Assembly (NCBI GenBank): GCA_011037195.1
Contig: JAAEAF010001990.1
Span: forward strand, 62,001-126,000
Direction of reading: 5' to 3'
Source of the DNA: Triatoma infestans
Lineage: Eukaryota > Arthropoda > Insecta > Hemiptera > Reduviidae
Length of the DNA: 64,000 nucleotides
The notes beneath the pieces were generated by a model. The model worked only from the letters and a program-made list of their open reading frames with translations. It did not search any database and was not told where the DNA came from. How positions within the stretch are numbered: position 1 is the stretch's first letter; each line of letters begins with the position of its first letter. This document shows positions 11,305-23,303 of the stretch, piece by piece. A program made the position numbers and the translations under genes.

Positions 11305-12430
11305 TATCAACAATAATGATGTTATTTGCTGATATTGGCAATAATATTGGTAAAATGGTGGAATTGGTAATTTGTAGTGTAAGGTAGAATGTAGAATGTT
11401 TGAGGTAGAACCAGTATTGATAAAAATTCTGATTTTTCATTAACACTAATCTGCATTGCTGTTACAGAATGGGGATATTGCGTCACGAAAAAACTAAATT
11501 CAATGAATTTATAGCCAATAAAAATGTACATACGTTTTCAACACTAGAAATAATGGAGTCTAGAATTTTCCATAATCCATTAGTACGTATGTGGAGGACT
11601 TACTGCTTAAGTAACTGCCAATATTTGAATTATAGTTATGACATCAGTTTACTGCCTGTCTCTACTTTCAATAAACGAAACCAAACTGGACGAATTAAAA
11701 TAGCTATGGAAACATGAAATTTTATTAATAATAATGAATCATTTGTATTAGGTGTACGATAGCTGAGTGTTTAGAGAGGGGTACCGCAAAGCTGAGGTGT
11801 ATCATGGTAGTTTATAGTGTATAAGATTTCCGGCCTTGGCATTGCATTTTTTATTTTATATGATAAATATGAGTAATATTATTATTATTTATTTATTTCT
11901 TCTAAGGGCAGCGCCCCATTCAAAGAGGTTTGGCTGTACTACAAATTTTATATTACATGACCCACAAATGATAAAAAGAAGTAGTCATAAAAGAGAAAAT
12001 TCTAAAATTAAACTAAATTAAAAGTGAAAATTTAGTAAAACTACAGACAAAAAATTACAATGCGAAACAAAAATAACACTAATCATTTAACATAAATGAG
12101 TAAAAAATTGAATAAATTTATTACATTTCTCTTGCTTGGTGACTGTAGGATTAGAGGAAACTCAAAATATTGTAAATCACTAATAATGGAACATAAATAA
12201 ATCGCTCTGAACGAAGAGTAAAAAGGACAGGAAATACTCGTAAACGCAAAATATATACTCGTAAACCGTGAAGCTCAAGGAGTGAACTAATCCCAATTAA
12301 ATAAAATAGGATAAAAAGTAAGTAAATAATGATTTGTTGACAAACAATACAAAGTCCTAATCTATAAACAGAATCAATAATTTGAAAGAAATTATTCTCT
12401 GTGAATTATAACAAATCCAAGAGGTAAATG
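11305..12430. other. Intergenic, no gene seen
   Basis: AT-rich sequence with many poly(A)/poly(T) runs and short open stretches without protein-like composition. No RNA gene or clear repeat family is recognised. Confidence 0.4.
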
Positions 12431-12439
12431 TTTCTCAAA

Positions 12440-12880
12440 GGGCAAAGTGTATATTATGTTAGATTGTATGGGGGATGGCCACGCATCATTCCTCTACGAC
12501 CTTCATTGAGTGCTCTATTGTGTATCCCCTGGGTTTGACAACCCTCAGCTTTGCCCTCTTTCAGACCTAGCAAAGCTGAAAGTATCTCCGTCATGAAGCT
12601 CGTGGCTTCGGGATTGCTAGTCGCCAGTTGAAGAAACCTTGTCCTCGCCAGTCCGGCACAGACAGAAAGGCAGTGTGCCGGGTTCCTCCTCGGCCCTGCA
12701 GAAACGGCATAACGCGTTGTCTGATAGTGGTAAATGGTGTAAGTGCCTATTCAGCCACCTACCAATGCCCTGTTATCCCAGACTTCTGATCGGTAGTGTA
12801 TATATTCTTAAGAAGCGGCAATTTGTTTTTTGTCCGGCGCGATGTAAACGCTCGAGCGAACGCTGCAACTAGCCATACAA
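12440..12880 (-). mobile_element. Non-LTR retrotransposon C-terminal fragment
   Basis: This is a GC-richer island in AT-rich DNA. Minus-strand translation gives a cysteine-rich segment (DNALCRFCRAEEEPGTLPFC), resembling the C-terminal zinc knuckle of jockey/R1-type polymerases. After a frame change a plausible tail follows (MTEILSALLGLKEGKAEG). Frameshifts and stops show it is dead. The clade is not certain. Confidence 0.45.
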
Positions 12881-13721
12881 GGGCAAAGCCTAAACTTTCC
12901 ACACAAATAAAGAATAGTTAAATCAATGCCAGAATTTACTTTTTGGATTGCACAGACGACAAATCCATCCGACAGTGCGAATTTACTGAATCTTTTTTGT
13001 TTTCACTTTTTCGTGATTTTCTCGGAATTGGCTGCAACGATTTGCTTTAAACGTTGAATACTATCTATACATATAAATTCTTATCACTTATTTGCCACAT
13101 TTTTCTGAAGGAATAATAGCAATATGCTTTTCTCTAAACTACCACTAAAATAACTGATGACCTATGAAGTCCCGACAATAAAACTTTTGAGACAAACAAA
13201 TAATGCAAAAAATAAGATTCAAATAAAGGTTGTACAAGAAAAAAATTATGTTCCTAATCAAAATGATGCTCTGTTGACAAAGTCTGCATTTTCCCTCATA
13301 GTCTAGATTTGACATCCCTAAATTTATTTAGTCTACTGCCGTGATTTAGGAACAAGAAATCTGATATAAAATAATCACCCTTCATTCCTTTATTGTATAA
13401 TTCATTTGCAAATAAACAGTTAGTGGTCATGTATTACAGATAAATAAAAGAGGTGAGGATTACACTATTACCTAAATAAGATTCCATTGTATAATAGCAA
13501 GCTCTCTACCAGTCCAGTAGCAATGATTGTGACGGCATTTGAAGGACAATTTAAGTCTCGGGATAGAACACCCTTCACAATTATTTGAAGAATATTTTAA
13601 ATCGGTATTAAATACAATAAATACATGTAACTTAATAAGAGAGAAAATAACTTAATTAATTTTAGAGTCACAATCAGCCCTCTTTAACAGATAATTGAAT
13701 AGTTAATAAAAGACATAAAAA

Positions 13722-15035
13722 AAGATAGAGCATAGGAACAAATATAAAATTTTTCTTTTTTTCTAACTGCTTTAAGAATGTAATTAATGTTGTGGATGAA
13801 GTTTATACTAAAAAATTGGGACTGTATTCTTATAAAACAAACAAAAAATTAACGTTTTACGTTTTAGTTGAAATAAAAAAGGAAAAGTAGTTAAGATGGA
13901 ATAAAATTATCGTTTCTGAATTCACCGCCAGATAACAGCACTTACTTAATCTAGAATTTGTAGTAGTTCAAATACTTGCCGCTAGATAGCACAAGCATCT
14001 AGATATCCAGAATTTAGTTCAAAAATTCGCCACCCGATCACAGTGCCATCCTTTGATGTAACAAATTTTTCCATAGTATAAAATGCGCCTTACGAAGGGA
14101 CGGGTAGTGGTTAGCGTATGGACTCCAAAAAAAATCTTTGCAAGTAACGACACCTAGTGACAAACTACATAACCATAAATAAAATTGATTTCTCAGTAGG
14201 TGTTGTTATCTGGTGGTCATGTTTATAACTACAAATATACTAATTTTCATTACTTTATTAATTAGAAAACAAAAAAAATCTGGTGTGAACTTTCTCTTAC
14301 TCCAGTTTTCAAAATTGTTATCGACAAACTTTATAGTTAATATACCAAATTTAATAAAATTCGGTATAAAAAAAGATAGAGCTAAGGAAGGAACAAATAA
14401 TTTTTCTTTTTTCTAACTGCTATAAGAATGTAATTGTTGTAGATGAAGTTTTTACTAAAAAATTAGGACTATTCTTATAAAACCAAAAAAAAAAAGAAAA
14501 AAATCAAACTCACATTTTAGTTGAAATAAAAAAAGAAAAATAGTTAAAAACGAATAAAATTAACGTTCCTAAATTCACCGCCAGGTAGCAGCACTTACTT
14601 AATCTAGAATTTGTAGTAGTTCAAATAATTGTCGCTAGAAAGCATAAGCTTCTAGATATTGAATAAGCAATTGTAGTTCCAAAATTTGCCACCCGATCAC
14701 AGCGCCATCCTTTGATGTAAAAAGTTTTTCAATGTTCGAATGGACTCACAAAAATATTTTTGCAAGTAGCGACACCTAGTGACAAACTATATAACCATTA
14801 ATAAAATTGAATTCTCAGTAGGTGCTGTTATCTAGTGGCTATGTTTATAACTACAAATATACTAATTTTAATTAGATACTTTATTAATTAGAAAATCATA
14901 AAAATTGGTGTGGAACACTCAACTTGTTTCTCTTACACCAGTTTTCAAAATTTTAATCGACAAACTTTATAGTTAGTATACTAAATTTAATAAAATTCTT
15001 CGGTTTTTATGAAGAAAAATCCAAAAACTGAAAAA
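13722..15035. repeat. Tandem duplication of a ~655-bp repeat unit
   Basis: Two diverged head-to-tail units (about 13722-14380 and 14381-15035) share long blocks in the same order, including TTCACCGCCAG, ACTTACTTAATCTAGAATTTG, CACCCGATCACAG, CGACACCTAGTGACAAACTA and CGACAAACTTTATAGTTA. The offset is 651 bases at one anchor and 659 at another. Its end (CCAGTTTTCAAAATT...) is shared with 60655-60727 plus 62135-62300, so the unit belongs to a dispersed family. No coding capacity is seen. Confidence 0.65.
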
Positions 15036-15167
15036 ATTACTTAGATGTACATTATAATTGAAAAAAAAAACGTACACTTCATTTTTAAATTAGAAATAAA
15101 TGAATATAATAATTATATAATATTTATTTATTTTTTTTACATTATATTTCTTTCGCAAACTATTAAG

Positions 15168-15345
15168 ATAATTTGTTGTGGTTGTTGGTTCCGCAGAGCT
15201 GGAAAGCATCAGAGACATTTTCAGTGGTAGCCTGCTTCATTTTGTGGTCATCGACCGGTTTCGGGCGTTCGCCCATCTTCAGGATGCGTTTTTCAGACAG
15301 TGTGACAACACAGACTTGCACAGAGCAACTTAGTTTCACACTAAC
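15168..15345 (-). repeat. Hammerhead-bearing repeat family A, best-preserved copy
   Basis: It starts AATTTGTTGTGGTTGTTGG and continues TTCCGCAGAGCTGGAAAGC. This is the inverted complement of the end of the 3961-4112 copy. The ribozyme core at 15249-15286 is identical to that copy. It abuts the minus-strand LINE endonuclease remnant that starts near 15360. Confidence 0.7.
15249..15286 (-). ncRNA. Type-I hammerhead ribozyme motif
   Basis: The minus strand has CATC, CTGAAGA, TGGGC-GAAC-GCCC, GAAA, CCGGTC and GATG, identical in all parts to the 4001-4038 motif. Stem I is CATC/GATG and stem II GGGC/GCCC. All conserved core bases are present and cleavage would follow the GTC. Confidence 0.75.
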
Positions 15346-15359
15346 AGTTAGTGAAGATA

Positions 15360-16120
15360 CCAAATAAGCTCTATCATACTTTCCCCTTGAAAACCAATAA
15401 ATGTATAATTAGCAAGGTAATCGTCATTCGATCTGCCATTACATAAAAATAAACCATTATTCTCCATAATTTCAGTCAATCTTCTATCCTTGTCAGTTAC
15501 TAGCTCATCCAGTCTCTTCCTCTTTCAGTAAAGCATGTACCAATGAAAATATGACTTTCTAACATAGTTAACTCGCCTAACCTTGCAATATAATTTCTCC
15601 CAAGTACAATATTACACTCTGGATTTGCTGCCTTAATTTAAATAATGAATTCACTATCTAAATTTTGCATTGTATTAGCTATATCAATATCGGGTTTTAA
15701 GTACACTATCCCCAAAATCAATGAAATGTCCTAAATTTTACTAACAGAAATATCCATAAGCTATATTTACTTATCTCTATAACCTCCAAATTTAAGACTT
15801 TTTTAATTAATATAATAAGATCTCCGCTAGCTCTACCTTGTATGATTTTTTTATCTTGCTTTAAGTAAATATGTTTGATAACTTGATATCTTGAAGGAAT
15901 GGTGAAGTTGTCGGTGCTTAACCAGGTCTCACATTGGCATAATATATCAAATTCAAGTAAATTATTAATCTCAACACCATCCATGTGAGCCATTCACCTC
16001 CTACATTCCAATAATCAATATCAATACGAGTAGCATTTCTATTCAAACCTATTAATCTAGACGAAATATTATTACCATCACATTCATTTTCTGTTACTGC
16101 ATTAATTCCTCTTGAAAGAA
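15360..16120 (-). mobile_element. LINE endonuclease-domain remnant
   Basis: Minus-strand translation gives the apurinic endonuclease signature of LINEs: EFDILCQCETWLSTDNFTIP (family pattern FDIL..SETWL), then further segments across frame changes ending with a GRSNDDYLANYTFIG-like stretch, the usual C-terminal part of the domain. Frameshifts mark it as inactive. It lies downstream of Rab28 on the same strand. Confidence 0.6.
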
Positions 16121-16129
16121 AGTAATGTA

Positions 16130-16430
16130 TATTTCACCTACGGACCTAATGGTCTAATAAAGTTTGAAATGGCCATCAAATCACTTTAGTACCGTGCATG
16201 GAAAAAAAAGCACCTTTGGTGGGGCCCGACCGGCTGCGATCTCTAATGTGAGGCGTGAGGAAGCACACCGCAGTTCCCATTGCCATTTTGTTCTGGCCTA
16301 CGTAATAGCTCCTGACTTTATATCAGTGTGCTGATATGCTGATCAGTGTTGGAGAACTTAAGGAATCAAATCCTGAATTCTCGCATCAAAGGTGACACTA
16401 GGCGTGGGAGCTTCATTCCATTCCATGCAA
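16130..16430 (-). repeat. SINE-like repeat (family also at 51345-51592)
   Basis: The minus strand shares the block GGCCA-AAA...-CAGCGGTGTGCTT-CC...CACGCCT in the same order with 51345-51592, including flanking GTAGGCC and GGGCCCCACC-type segments. There is no coding capacity. The 51345 copy has a tRNA-like head; in this copy the head is not clear. Confidence 0.45.
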
Positions 16431-16825
16431 GAAGATACAAAAACTTATAGAAACAATATGAAATACCATTCATTTAAACGATTCAACTTTTATTTTAACA
16501 ATATTGAAACAAATCAATTGATTAAGATAATAGAATGGTAAATAGTATGTACACAAATTGAAAACATACAAGTCAATATTACATCGTGTGTATATGTGTT
16601 TGTGCGAATAAACACATTTAGTATAAATTTATTCATTTCATATTTAAATCTTCATTTCATTTCATATTACAAACATTAATATCAATATTTTTATAAATAA
16701 AAATTTATAAAGCAAAATTAATGAAAATGAATTTCATTTATAACTTTTTAAATAGTCATTGTGTTTAAGTTATCTAAGGCAGAATCACATCTCACTATTA
16801 GAATATCAAAGATCACAAGATTAAT

Positions 16826-19800
16826 TTATTGAATAGAACAAATGGTGGAGGGGGTAGGGTGGTAAGTGGGGTAGACTTGGTTCTGATTGGTGTTCACTAC
16901 TTCCGCCTTAATCACGCTTTGCTGCACTTCCTGTTCAATTCGGCTCAGTTTCAGTCCTAAACGTTCTGCACAGATTTTCTGTATGGCCAATTTAACCTAA
17001 AACAAAACAGCTGTTATTGCTATATTTAGGGCCGGAAAACCCTGGTTGAACATGAAAATTAGAACGTACATTTTCACCAGTCCTGGCGGAGACATTATGC
17101 GAGGAAATGCTGTTATCATTCGCAAATTTCACCTGCTTATCAAGGCTGACCGACCTCTGATGCTCCATGTCACCTAGCAGAGCAATGGTATTTCTAGTTT
17201 TTAGTAATAAAAACAATCTTATGTGAAACACTCACACTACTTTCTCTTACTGCAGATCTAAGTGGAAACTATTTAAATATTGGAATTTTTATTGAATATC
17301 TAGTTGCCCTGATTAGTTAAATGCAGTGGAATCAAACGTTACAATGAAATGGCAGTCAGGAGACGACCTCGACGTCGATTCGATCTCCCACATCTTCGTT
17401 AATAAGAATTTTTCAGGAAAAATTCCAAATCAATATACGTAGAGTTGGAATAAAAAGTTTCGGGCAAATCGATTGAACCGTTTGGGAAAACCTTAAAAAT
17501 TTAGTCAGCATTATGATACTGAATAGTATTCAAAGAACAGATAAATGGGAGGTGTGATGGATGCCAGAATTATAGAAATTATATCTATTTTATTTGAGAG
17601 AAAAATGCATAAACGCTGGCAACAAGGGTACACACAGGTAGAAGATTACCGTTACAGAAGGGTTCAAAGGACCTGGGCTAGCTTTGTCTTTAAGAGTTCA
17701 CAGAACTTTGGTAGCTTTGTCTTTGCACCCCTTCTCAAAGGGGAAGATTTGTAGTAAAAAGAGAAAGCATTCTTTCAAAACAATCTGCATTCTGCTTTCA
17801 AACAAGACAGTCTGTATTAGACATTGAACTAGAACACTTGATTCAGGAAAAGTTATCTTAGCATCAGTGCCAGTCATAAGTTAAAACATAACTTACTTTC
17901 AGTATATTATTAAGCATATTACTGTGTTATTGAAAAAGTACTTAAATATCTTTAAAGATAATGTACGTATTTAATTTAATCTACCAGTGTTTTTTTAAAT
18001 ATTTCTTATTACTTCATTTCTCTTTGAACATACACACAAGACCTTTACTAAAAACCGCTCACGCCACAAGCAACACTACCATAAATACACTATCACCAAC
18101 TACTATTGCTTTGGTGGCAGCGGTGTGATTATTATCAACCAGAATCCACAAATTAACAAGTACGTACAATTTTCAATTTACTAATTAAACAAATTATCCA
18201 TGAGATAATTTTATTGCTTTTTCAATTATTTTCTCACCGGAAATATCTTAAATATTTCCCATAATTGAATTTTCTATTGAATTTCCTTTTTAAAATTTTG
18301 TATTTATACCGCTGTACCCCAATCCCTTGTCAATTTTGAATTTATGAGTGTTCTTAATAGATCGCAAATTGTAAAGATATTACGCGATAAAATAACCTTT
18401 CTGTTGGCGGCAATTTAATCCAGCTCTGTAGGCGTCTTAAAAGATATAATCTTTCCCCAAGTAATTCATTAATTTCAAAAATGTACAAGATTAATGGACA
18501 AGATATGGGCATCGACGCTGCTGTAGAATATTTACTTGCTCAGCAGCAATTAGCAAATCCTCCAGCCACCACTAACAATTAACCTGCTAACCCCTTGAGA
18601 AATGATAAGAAGAGTGTAGAGGAAGCCCAGGTTCTTCATGGGCCGTAGTGTTAAAAGAAGAAGAAAGTGATACTTCCGGTTGATCGATATCTAGGGGTGC
18701 TTGAACCGTACAATGTAACAATTGGCACTAGGAGAGGCTACCTACAGCTCCCCCCCCCTCCAGGAACACCCTAGCATGAAGTTACCTAGAAAAATGCTTC
18801 GGGTAAAAGTCGTAGATCTTAAATAAGTTTTAAGGTAATCGTTGGAGCCACTATCGAAAAAAATTGGATAACATTGATAAATCTAGACGTAAAGTGGCAC
18901 TTCCGGTTGACCGACTTTAACCAAAACCACAATGTCGGGTGGCACCTACATGACAAGCCATATAGAATTTTTTGCGGATTCCTTTTCTGTTAAAGTATTG
19001 ATCACCTCAACACATTTATTTACGTTGAAGACTCAATTTCACAAAGACATAATTCTTTCTCTTGAAGCAGTAAAACTCTGGTGAAAACAATCATTTCTCA
19101 TTACTACAATTCCCATAGTTTCGATTGAATAATTTTCTTCATATTTTTACTAAATGTGTAATTGCCTTTAAACTAAAATAGTCAACATATTCCAGACCTA
19201 TCCACCTACCTACTGTGTAAGAACAGTTTAGAACAAGCAAGGAGACTATTCTCCCTGAACCTCCTGCAAACACTTTACCTCATATTAGCGTTCTGAACAA
19301 AACGTTTCATGTAAGAAATGTAGTTTTATATTGTGCAGACTGTTAAATGAAATTAAAAGAAAATCTAGGCATAATTTAGAGGAAAATCTAAAATCTAACA
19401 AACAAAAGAGATTAACCCTGTGGCACCCATGTAGTGCCAAGGCCTACCGGACCTTGGGGCCTGAGGATCGATGGTAGAACGTTGAAAGCTCAGAGCTTCG
19501 TCAGGTACTTTGGGAATGCATTCAGACGCCAAGCTGACGTTCTGGGAGCAAGTGCGGCGCTCCAGCGAGAAGGCGGCGAGGATAACTACGAGCTTGAGCA
19601 GGCTGATGGCATGTGGGAGGACCGAGGGCCAGCAGACGCCGGCTCCTCATGTCCGTCACGAATGACATCCTTTTGTACGGATGCGAGGTTTAGGCTAGGG
19701 CCGCGGTGCAGAGGAGGGGGCTCTGCGTGCGTACCGTTCTGTGTCAGGATCTGTGGGTTTGGTGGTTGCAGGGGTAGCTCCTATCGACCATATGGCGCGG

Positions 19801-20979
19801 GAGAGATGCCAGGTCCGGGCCGAGATTGTAGAGGCGGAGGCCAGATTGGTAGCCAGGAGGACCATGATGATGAGGTGGCAGAAGTGTTGGGAGAATGAGT
19901 ATCGCGGTAGGTGGACGGCAAGACTCATCCAAAGCTTGGCGAAATCGGTAAGTAGAAAGCACGGTGAGGTCGACTACTTTCTCACCCAATTTCTCACGAG
20001 GCACGGTTGTTTTCCCGTTTACCTGCTAAGGGTGGAGAAGGTGAGAAACTCGGCGTGCATATACGGCGACGATGCCTGCCACACCTTTTTCGAGTGCGGG
20101 AGGTGGGCAAGAGAAGGGCAAAGGTTGAAAGGGCTGGAGGCTGAAATCGGGAGGGTTACCCCGGAAACGCTGGTGAGGACCATGCTAATCTGAAGAGACC
20201 GATGGGACAAGGTTGCTATCTTTATCCGGACTGTCCTTCGGATGAAGATTATTGAGATGAACCGGCATCTCGACCTCCCGAGGACGGGGTCCAGCTAGTC
20301 TGGAGAGGGCTTGTTAGGGCATATTACGAGGCAGCACCCCGAAGTAATACCTTAGCAGTTCCGGGGTGGGTCGGATGCCTGCGAGGGAGGAGGGGGTTTT
20401 TAGTGGGTGCGAGTCCCACACTCGTGCGAAGGCATTTCCCCCCTCCATAACAGCGATTTTTATTTTGGAGCCTTTCGGTATATATGCATGTTGGTATATA
20501 TATGTATTCGCCAACAGGTCCGCTACATGTGAATACAAGTGTGACTCCGACTTTTATTCTCGATGTTAACTTTACGCGAAAGAACCGTTATTTCGTGCGC
20601 TAAAGTTGAGAGCCAAGTTACATGACTACCACGGTGAATTGGAATCTATCAGAAGAATTCAGATTGTTGTTAAAAGATTTCCTTTAAAGCAAGAGAAACA
20701 AGTTTGGAATAAATATTGATAAGGTAGTAGAAGAAAGTTATGTGTTATGGCGAGTGATCCATGATTAGTAGAGACAACTCAGATTACAATAATTTGCATC
20801 TATCAATAAAATTAACAAACAATTTGTAATCTAACTGTTAACAAGACGATGTTACTTTTATTAGCTATTAAAGCAATATTTGGCGAAGAGTCCATTTGTA
20901 CTTTCCTAAGTGCCATCAGCCAATCGTTTATTCTGATAAAACTTGCTGCGTTCGTTATATCATAAACCAATAGAATTAT
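16826..20979 (-). CDS. Rab28: Rab28 small GTPase, 3' exons (N-terminal exons not found)
   Basis: Minus-strand exons found are 20856-20979, 17070-17173 and 16826-16996. They join in phase to give the last 132 residues. Exon 20856-20979 encodes the switch-distal core (ILLVYDITN...NIALIANK); the G4 motif NKxD is split, A plus GT making Ser, so it reads NKSD. Next comes MEHQRSV and the G5 loop SARTGEN. The last exon ends with CSIQ, a CaaX prenylation box like vertebrate Rab28 (CSVQ). Rab28 is an atypical farnesylated Rab/Arl-like GTPase linked to intraflagellar transport. Roughly the first 90 residues (P-loop, switches) were not found upstream. A possible AATAAA on the minus strand is at 16489-16494. 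The large intron 17174-20855 holds an R1-like LINE in the opposite orientation. Confidence 0.85.
17760..18670 (+). mobile_element. Possible LTR/LINE remnant
   Basis: A TTGGTGGCAGCGGTGTG stretch near 18110 resembles the primer-binding region of many insect gypsy-type elements. A 33-codon open frame starting at 18481 (MYKINGQDMGIDAAVEYLL) could be a gag start. Around 18637 the sequence CATGGGCCGTAGTG resembles the 3' end of the RTE-like LINE at 59770. No LTR pair was found. The assignment is tentative. Confidence 0.3.
19420..20310 (+). mobile_element. R1/TRAS-like LINE, 3' end of polymerase ORF
   Basis: Plus-strand translation at 19741-20193 reads as the C-terminal region of R1-clade polymerases: SVSGSVGLVVAGVAPIDHMA, then a RWTARLI segment, GEVDYFLTQFLTRHGCF, and a CxxC/H-like cysteine region (DDACHTFFECGRW). 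The part before (from about 19434) is in other frames. The GC content is far above the surroundings, which suggests a fairly recent insertion. It is 5'-truncated and frameshifted, inside the Rab28 intron and antisense to it. Confidence 0.7.
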
Positions 20980-21002
20980 CTGAAAGTAAAAGAAAGTTTA
21001 CA

Positions 21003-21108
21003 TTAGAGATATTTTCCGTGATAGCGTGTTTATTTTATGGTCATTGACCGTTTTCTGGCTTTCGCCCATGATCAGAGTGCCTTGATCAACAGTGTGATGC
21101 AAAGTCAG
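21003..21108 (-). repeat. Hammerhead-bearing repeat family A, decayed, beside Rab28 exon
   Basis: Ribozyme side on the minus strand, sense for Rab28, only about 25 bases upstream of the acceptor of exon 20856-20979. The first core box is CTGATCA instead of CTGANGA, stem II reads TGGGCGAAAGCCA, and GAAA is kept. The core mutation makes cleavage unlikely. Confidence 0.55.
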
Positions 21109-22540
21109 TTGACACAATGTTTTGGAAAGAGTTTTGTTATGTACTAACAAGTTTAGGATGGAGTTTTTTATAACTGACTAAAACCTTTAGTTGTTGCTAT
21201 TATTAAAAACATTTTATTTATCAATAAGTGGGAATATGAAACTTAAATTAAGTTTTGGAGTAAATTTACATCTTCGTCATTATTAGATAATTATTTATAT
21301 TATATCTTATTATTTTCAATTTTGTTCTTAACTTTAGAACCAATATTTAATTGTGAACGATTATTGCGTCAATTTTTGTCATATTATGGAATAATCTGGA
21401 CAAATAACGCCGTTATTTTTCATTTTGTATTTTTTGTTTAACCTTATTTTTTTAATCATTTCTTCTAATGGCAGCTATCTCCTGATCAGTTTTATGACTT
21501 TTAAATGTTTATGGCTGTAACATTTTATGACTATTATATGTAGGACCCTCATGGTGTACCCTCTAATCCGAGAACAATTGTTTAATGGTTTTTCATCACC
21601 ACCATCCATCAATCAAGGACCCTGCCGCGATCTGGTGTTGAGTTTCGCTTTCCATGGCGATGTGTCGATGTTTTCAGAAAAATATAACGCTTGCTCGAGG
21701 TAAAATCCGGCAAAAATGTCTCTAATTCAAAAATAACTAATTAATAAAACGCCGCAAGCAAGTTGCCGTTGGTCTAGGGCCTTTACTTCGCATTGGAATA
21801 TGCAAAATTACCCATTTGATCAGATATCTGAGATTGTGTCCACCATACAGACTTCTTTTCCTTAAAAATATTTGAGATTCCGGATTCTTTTTGTTCGTTC
21901 TAACTAGTTTAAAATTTTCTTCCATCAGATACTGGTAAAAATTTGTTCAGACCATGATGCACATAACGAAAGCCCCTTGTAGAAATACCCGGTTCAATAG
22001 TTGCGTTCAACTGTCTTGTGATATATGTGTGTATACGTCATCTATGGTACATTTGTAAAAATAACCCAATACAGCTTTATTTCAAGGATTCCAAAGTATG
22101 ATATCAGATCTCGCAAAAGACAATCTTTCTTTGTCTTATTTAACTCGTTCTATTAAGAAAATTGCGGCTTTAATCAAAAGAAGCAGCTATGAGAGTAGGA
22201 AGGGTTAATTGGTTGGTAAATCTAGATCGCATTCACTCTTCAATTGTCCTTCACAGTTTTCGCAGTTAAAGGCTTCTGAAGTAAAAAGTGACTTGTGAGG
22301 TTTTTTATTGCCCAATGCGAAAATTGTAATCTTGCAAATCCTTTGGTACAAAATTAGTTAGGCGATCTCCTAGCGCCAAAATACTTCGTACTATAAATAT
22401 CATAATACGAAAAATATGCTCTTTGAATAAGTAATTACTGAATTGAAAATAAAAATCGATAAATTGGCCCTAAGATGTAGGAAGGTTATTGCCTAAACTT
22501 GATTTTTATAATATATAACCTTTCAGTTCTAATATTTCAA
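21109..22540. other. Region between Rab28 exon and RRM gene, no gene seen
   Basis: AT-rich, with no recognisable exon on either strand. It was searched for the missing Rab28 N-terminal exons (P-loop and WDIGGQ-type motif on the minus strand) without success. Confidence 0.4.
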
Positions 22541-22550
22541 TTTTTGTCAG

Positions 22551-22687
22551 TTGCCGGGGGACAACAAATACTGACCGATCTGCATACAATGATGAATCCA
22601 TCAGGTATGCAGAAGAGGAAAAGAAGGCAGATACAGATAGCAAGACTTCCAGGTCCTACACACAGATCCAACATTAAAGTCGATTAA
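22551..22687 (+). CDS. Candidate terminal exon, plus strand
   Basis: A strong acceptor (TTTCAATTTTTGTCAG) precedes 45 codons entered in phase 2, with balanced codon use, a basic cluster (MQKRKRRQIQIARLPGP) and a stop at 22685-22687. No partner exon was found upstream on the plus strand, and a gene owning it would overlap Rab28 in antisense. The product is not recognised. It may be chance. Confidence 0.25.
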
Positions 22688-22989
22688 GAAATGGCTCACT
22701 GGAAAACATTCCATCTAAAAGAACAGTGTAACTGGGCAGTGACGCTTCACTTTATTGTTGGGATCTCCAGCAATAAGAACTGAGCAGCAGTTACCTGCTT
22801 CCGTTACGAGCATTTCCTTCGTGGATAACTTTTCGAGAATGTAGTTGTAGCAAATTTGACTATAGAATTCATTCTAATTTGGCTGAAATTTTAATACGGA
22901 ATCAAAGATATCGTTGAGCTTACAACATGTTTATTCATTGAGGTAGTGCAGATATGGGGAATACAGTTCTGTGTGCATTTCCAGAACAG

Positions 22990-23190
22990 TTACAAATCAG
23001 TCTTTAGGCCTAACTTTGTAGTAAACCAGAGATTTCTTGAAGCTTCTGATTCTTCTACCGCCCCGAGGCCAAATAAGGAGTTCTTTAGGGGATAATTCGT
23101 AATTAAATTTCCTTCTGAAGTTACATATTTTGAATTCATTATTTTTTCCCTCCTTCTTCGCTTATTTTCAATTCTAATTCTATCATTTAG
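22990..23190 (-). CDS. Candidate last exon of the RRM gene
   Basis: The open minus-strand stretch has protein-like composition (KRRRREKIMNSKYVTSEGN ... LFGLGAVEESEASRNLWF) and ends with TAA at about 22990. It lies directly downstream of the last certain RRM exon. An acceptor after GAAAATAAG would enter in the required phase 0, but its pyrimidine tract is weak, and stronger AGs nearby are out of phase. Confidence 0.3.
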   Translation of the reverse strand, partial: LNDRIRIENKRRRREKIMNSKYVTSEGNLITNYPLKNSLFGLGAVEESEASRNLWFTTKLGLKTDL

Positions 23191-23303
23191 CAATAATAAA
23201 GAACAATACAGCGAAATTCCCAAATCAACTTAATACTTATAAAGAAAATAAATTTCTGATATCACTTAATGAGATTAGCATACAGACAGATTAATTTTCG
23301 TAC

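Noticed and set aside
17150..17231. Apparent in-frame deletion of the NKxD motif of Rab28 in the open stretch 16992-17231
   Set aside because: The stretch before GACATGGAG is intron: an acceptor TAG lies at 17174-17176 and an exon ending in NK plus one base exists at 20856-20979, restoring the motif.
19434..19898. 154-codon plus-strand open stretch as an independent gene
   Set aside because: It overlaps the R1-like polymerase reading in another frame; its Gly/Arg/Cys-rich composition is that of out-of-frame GC-rich DNA.
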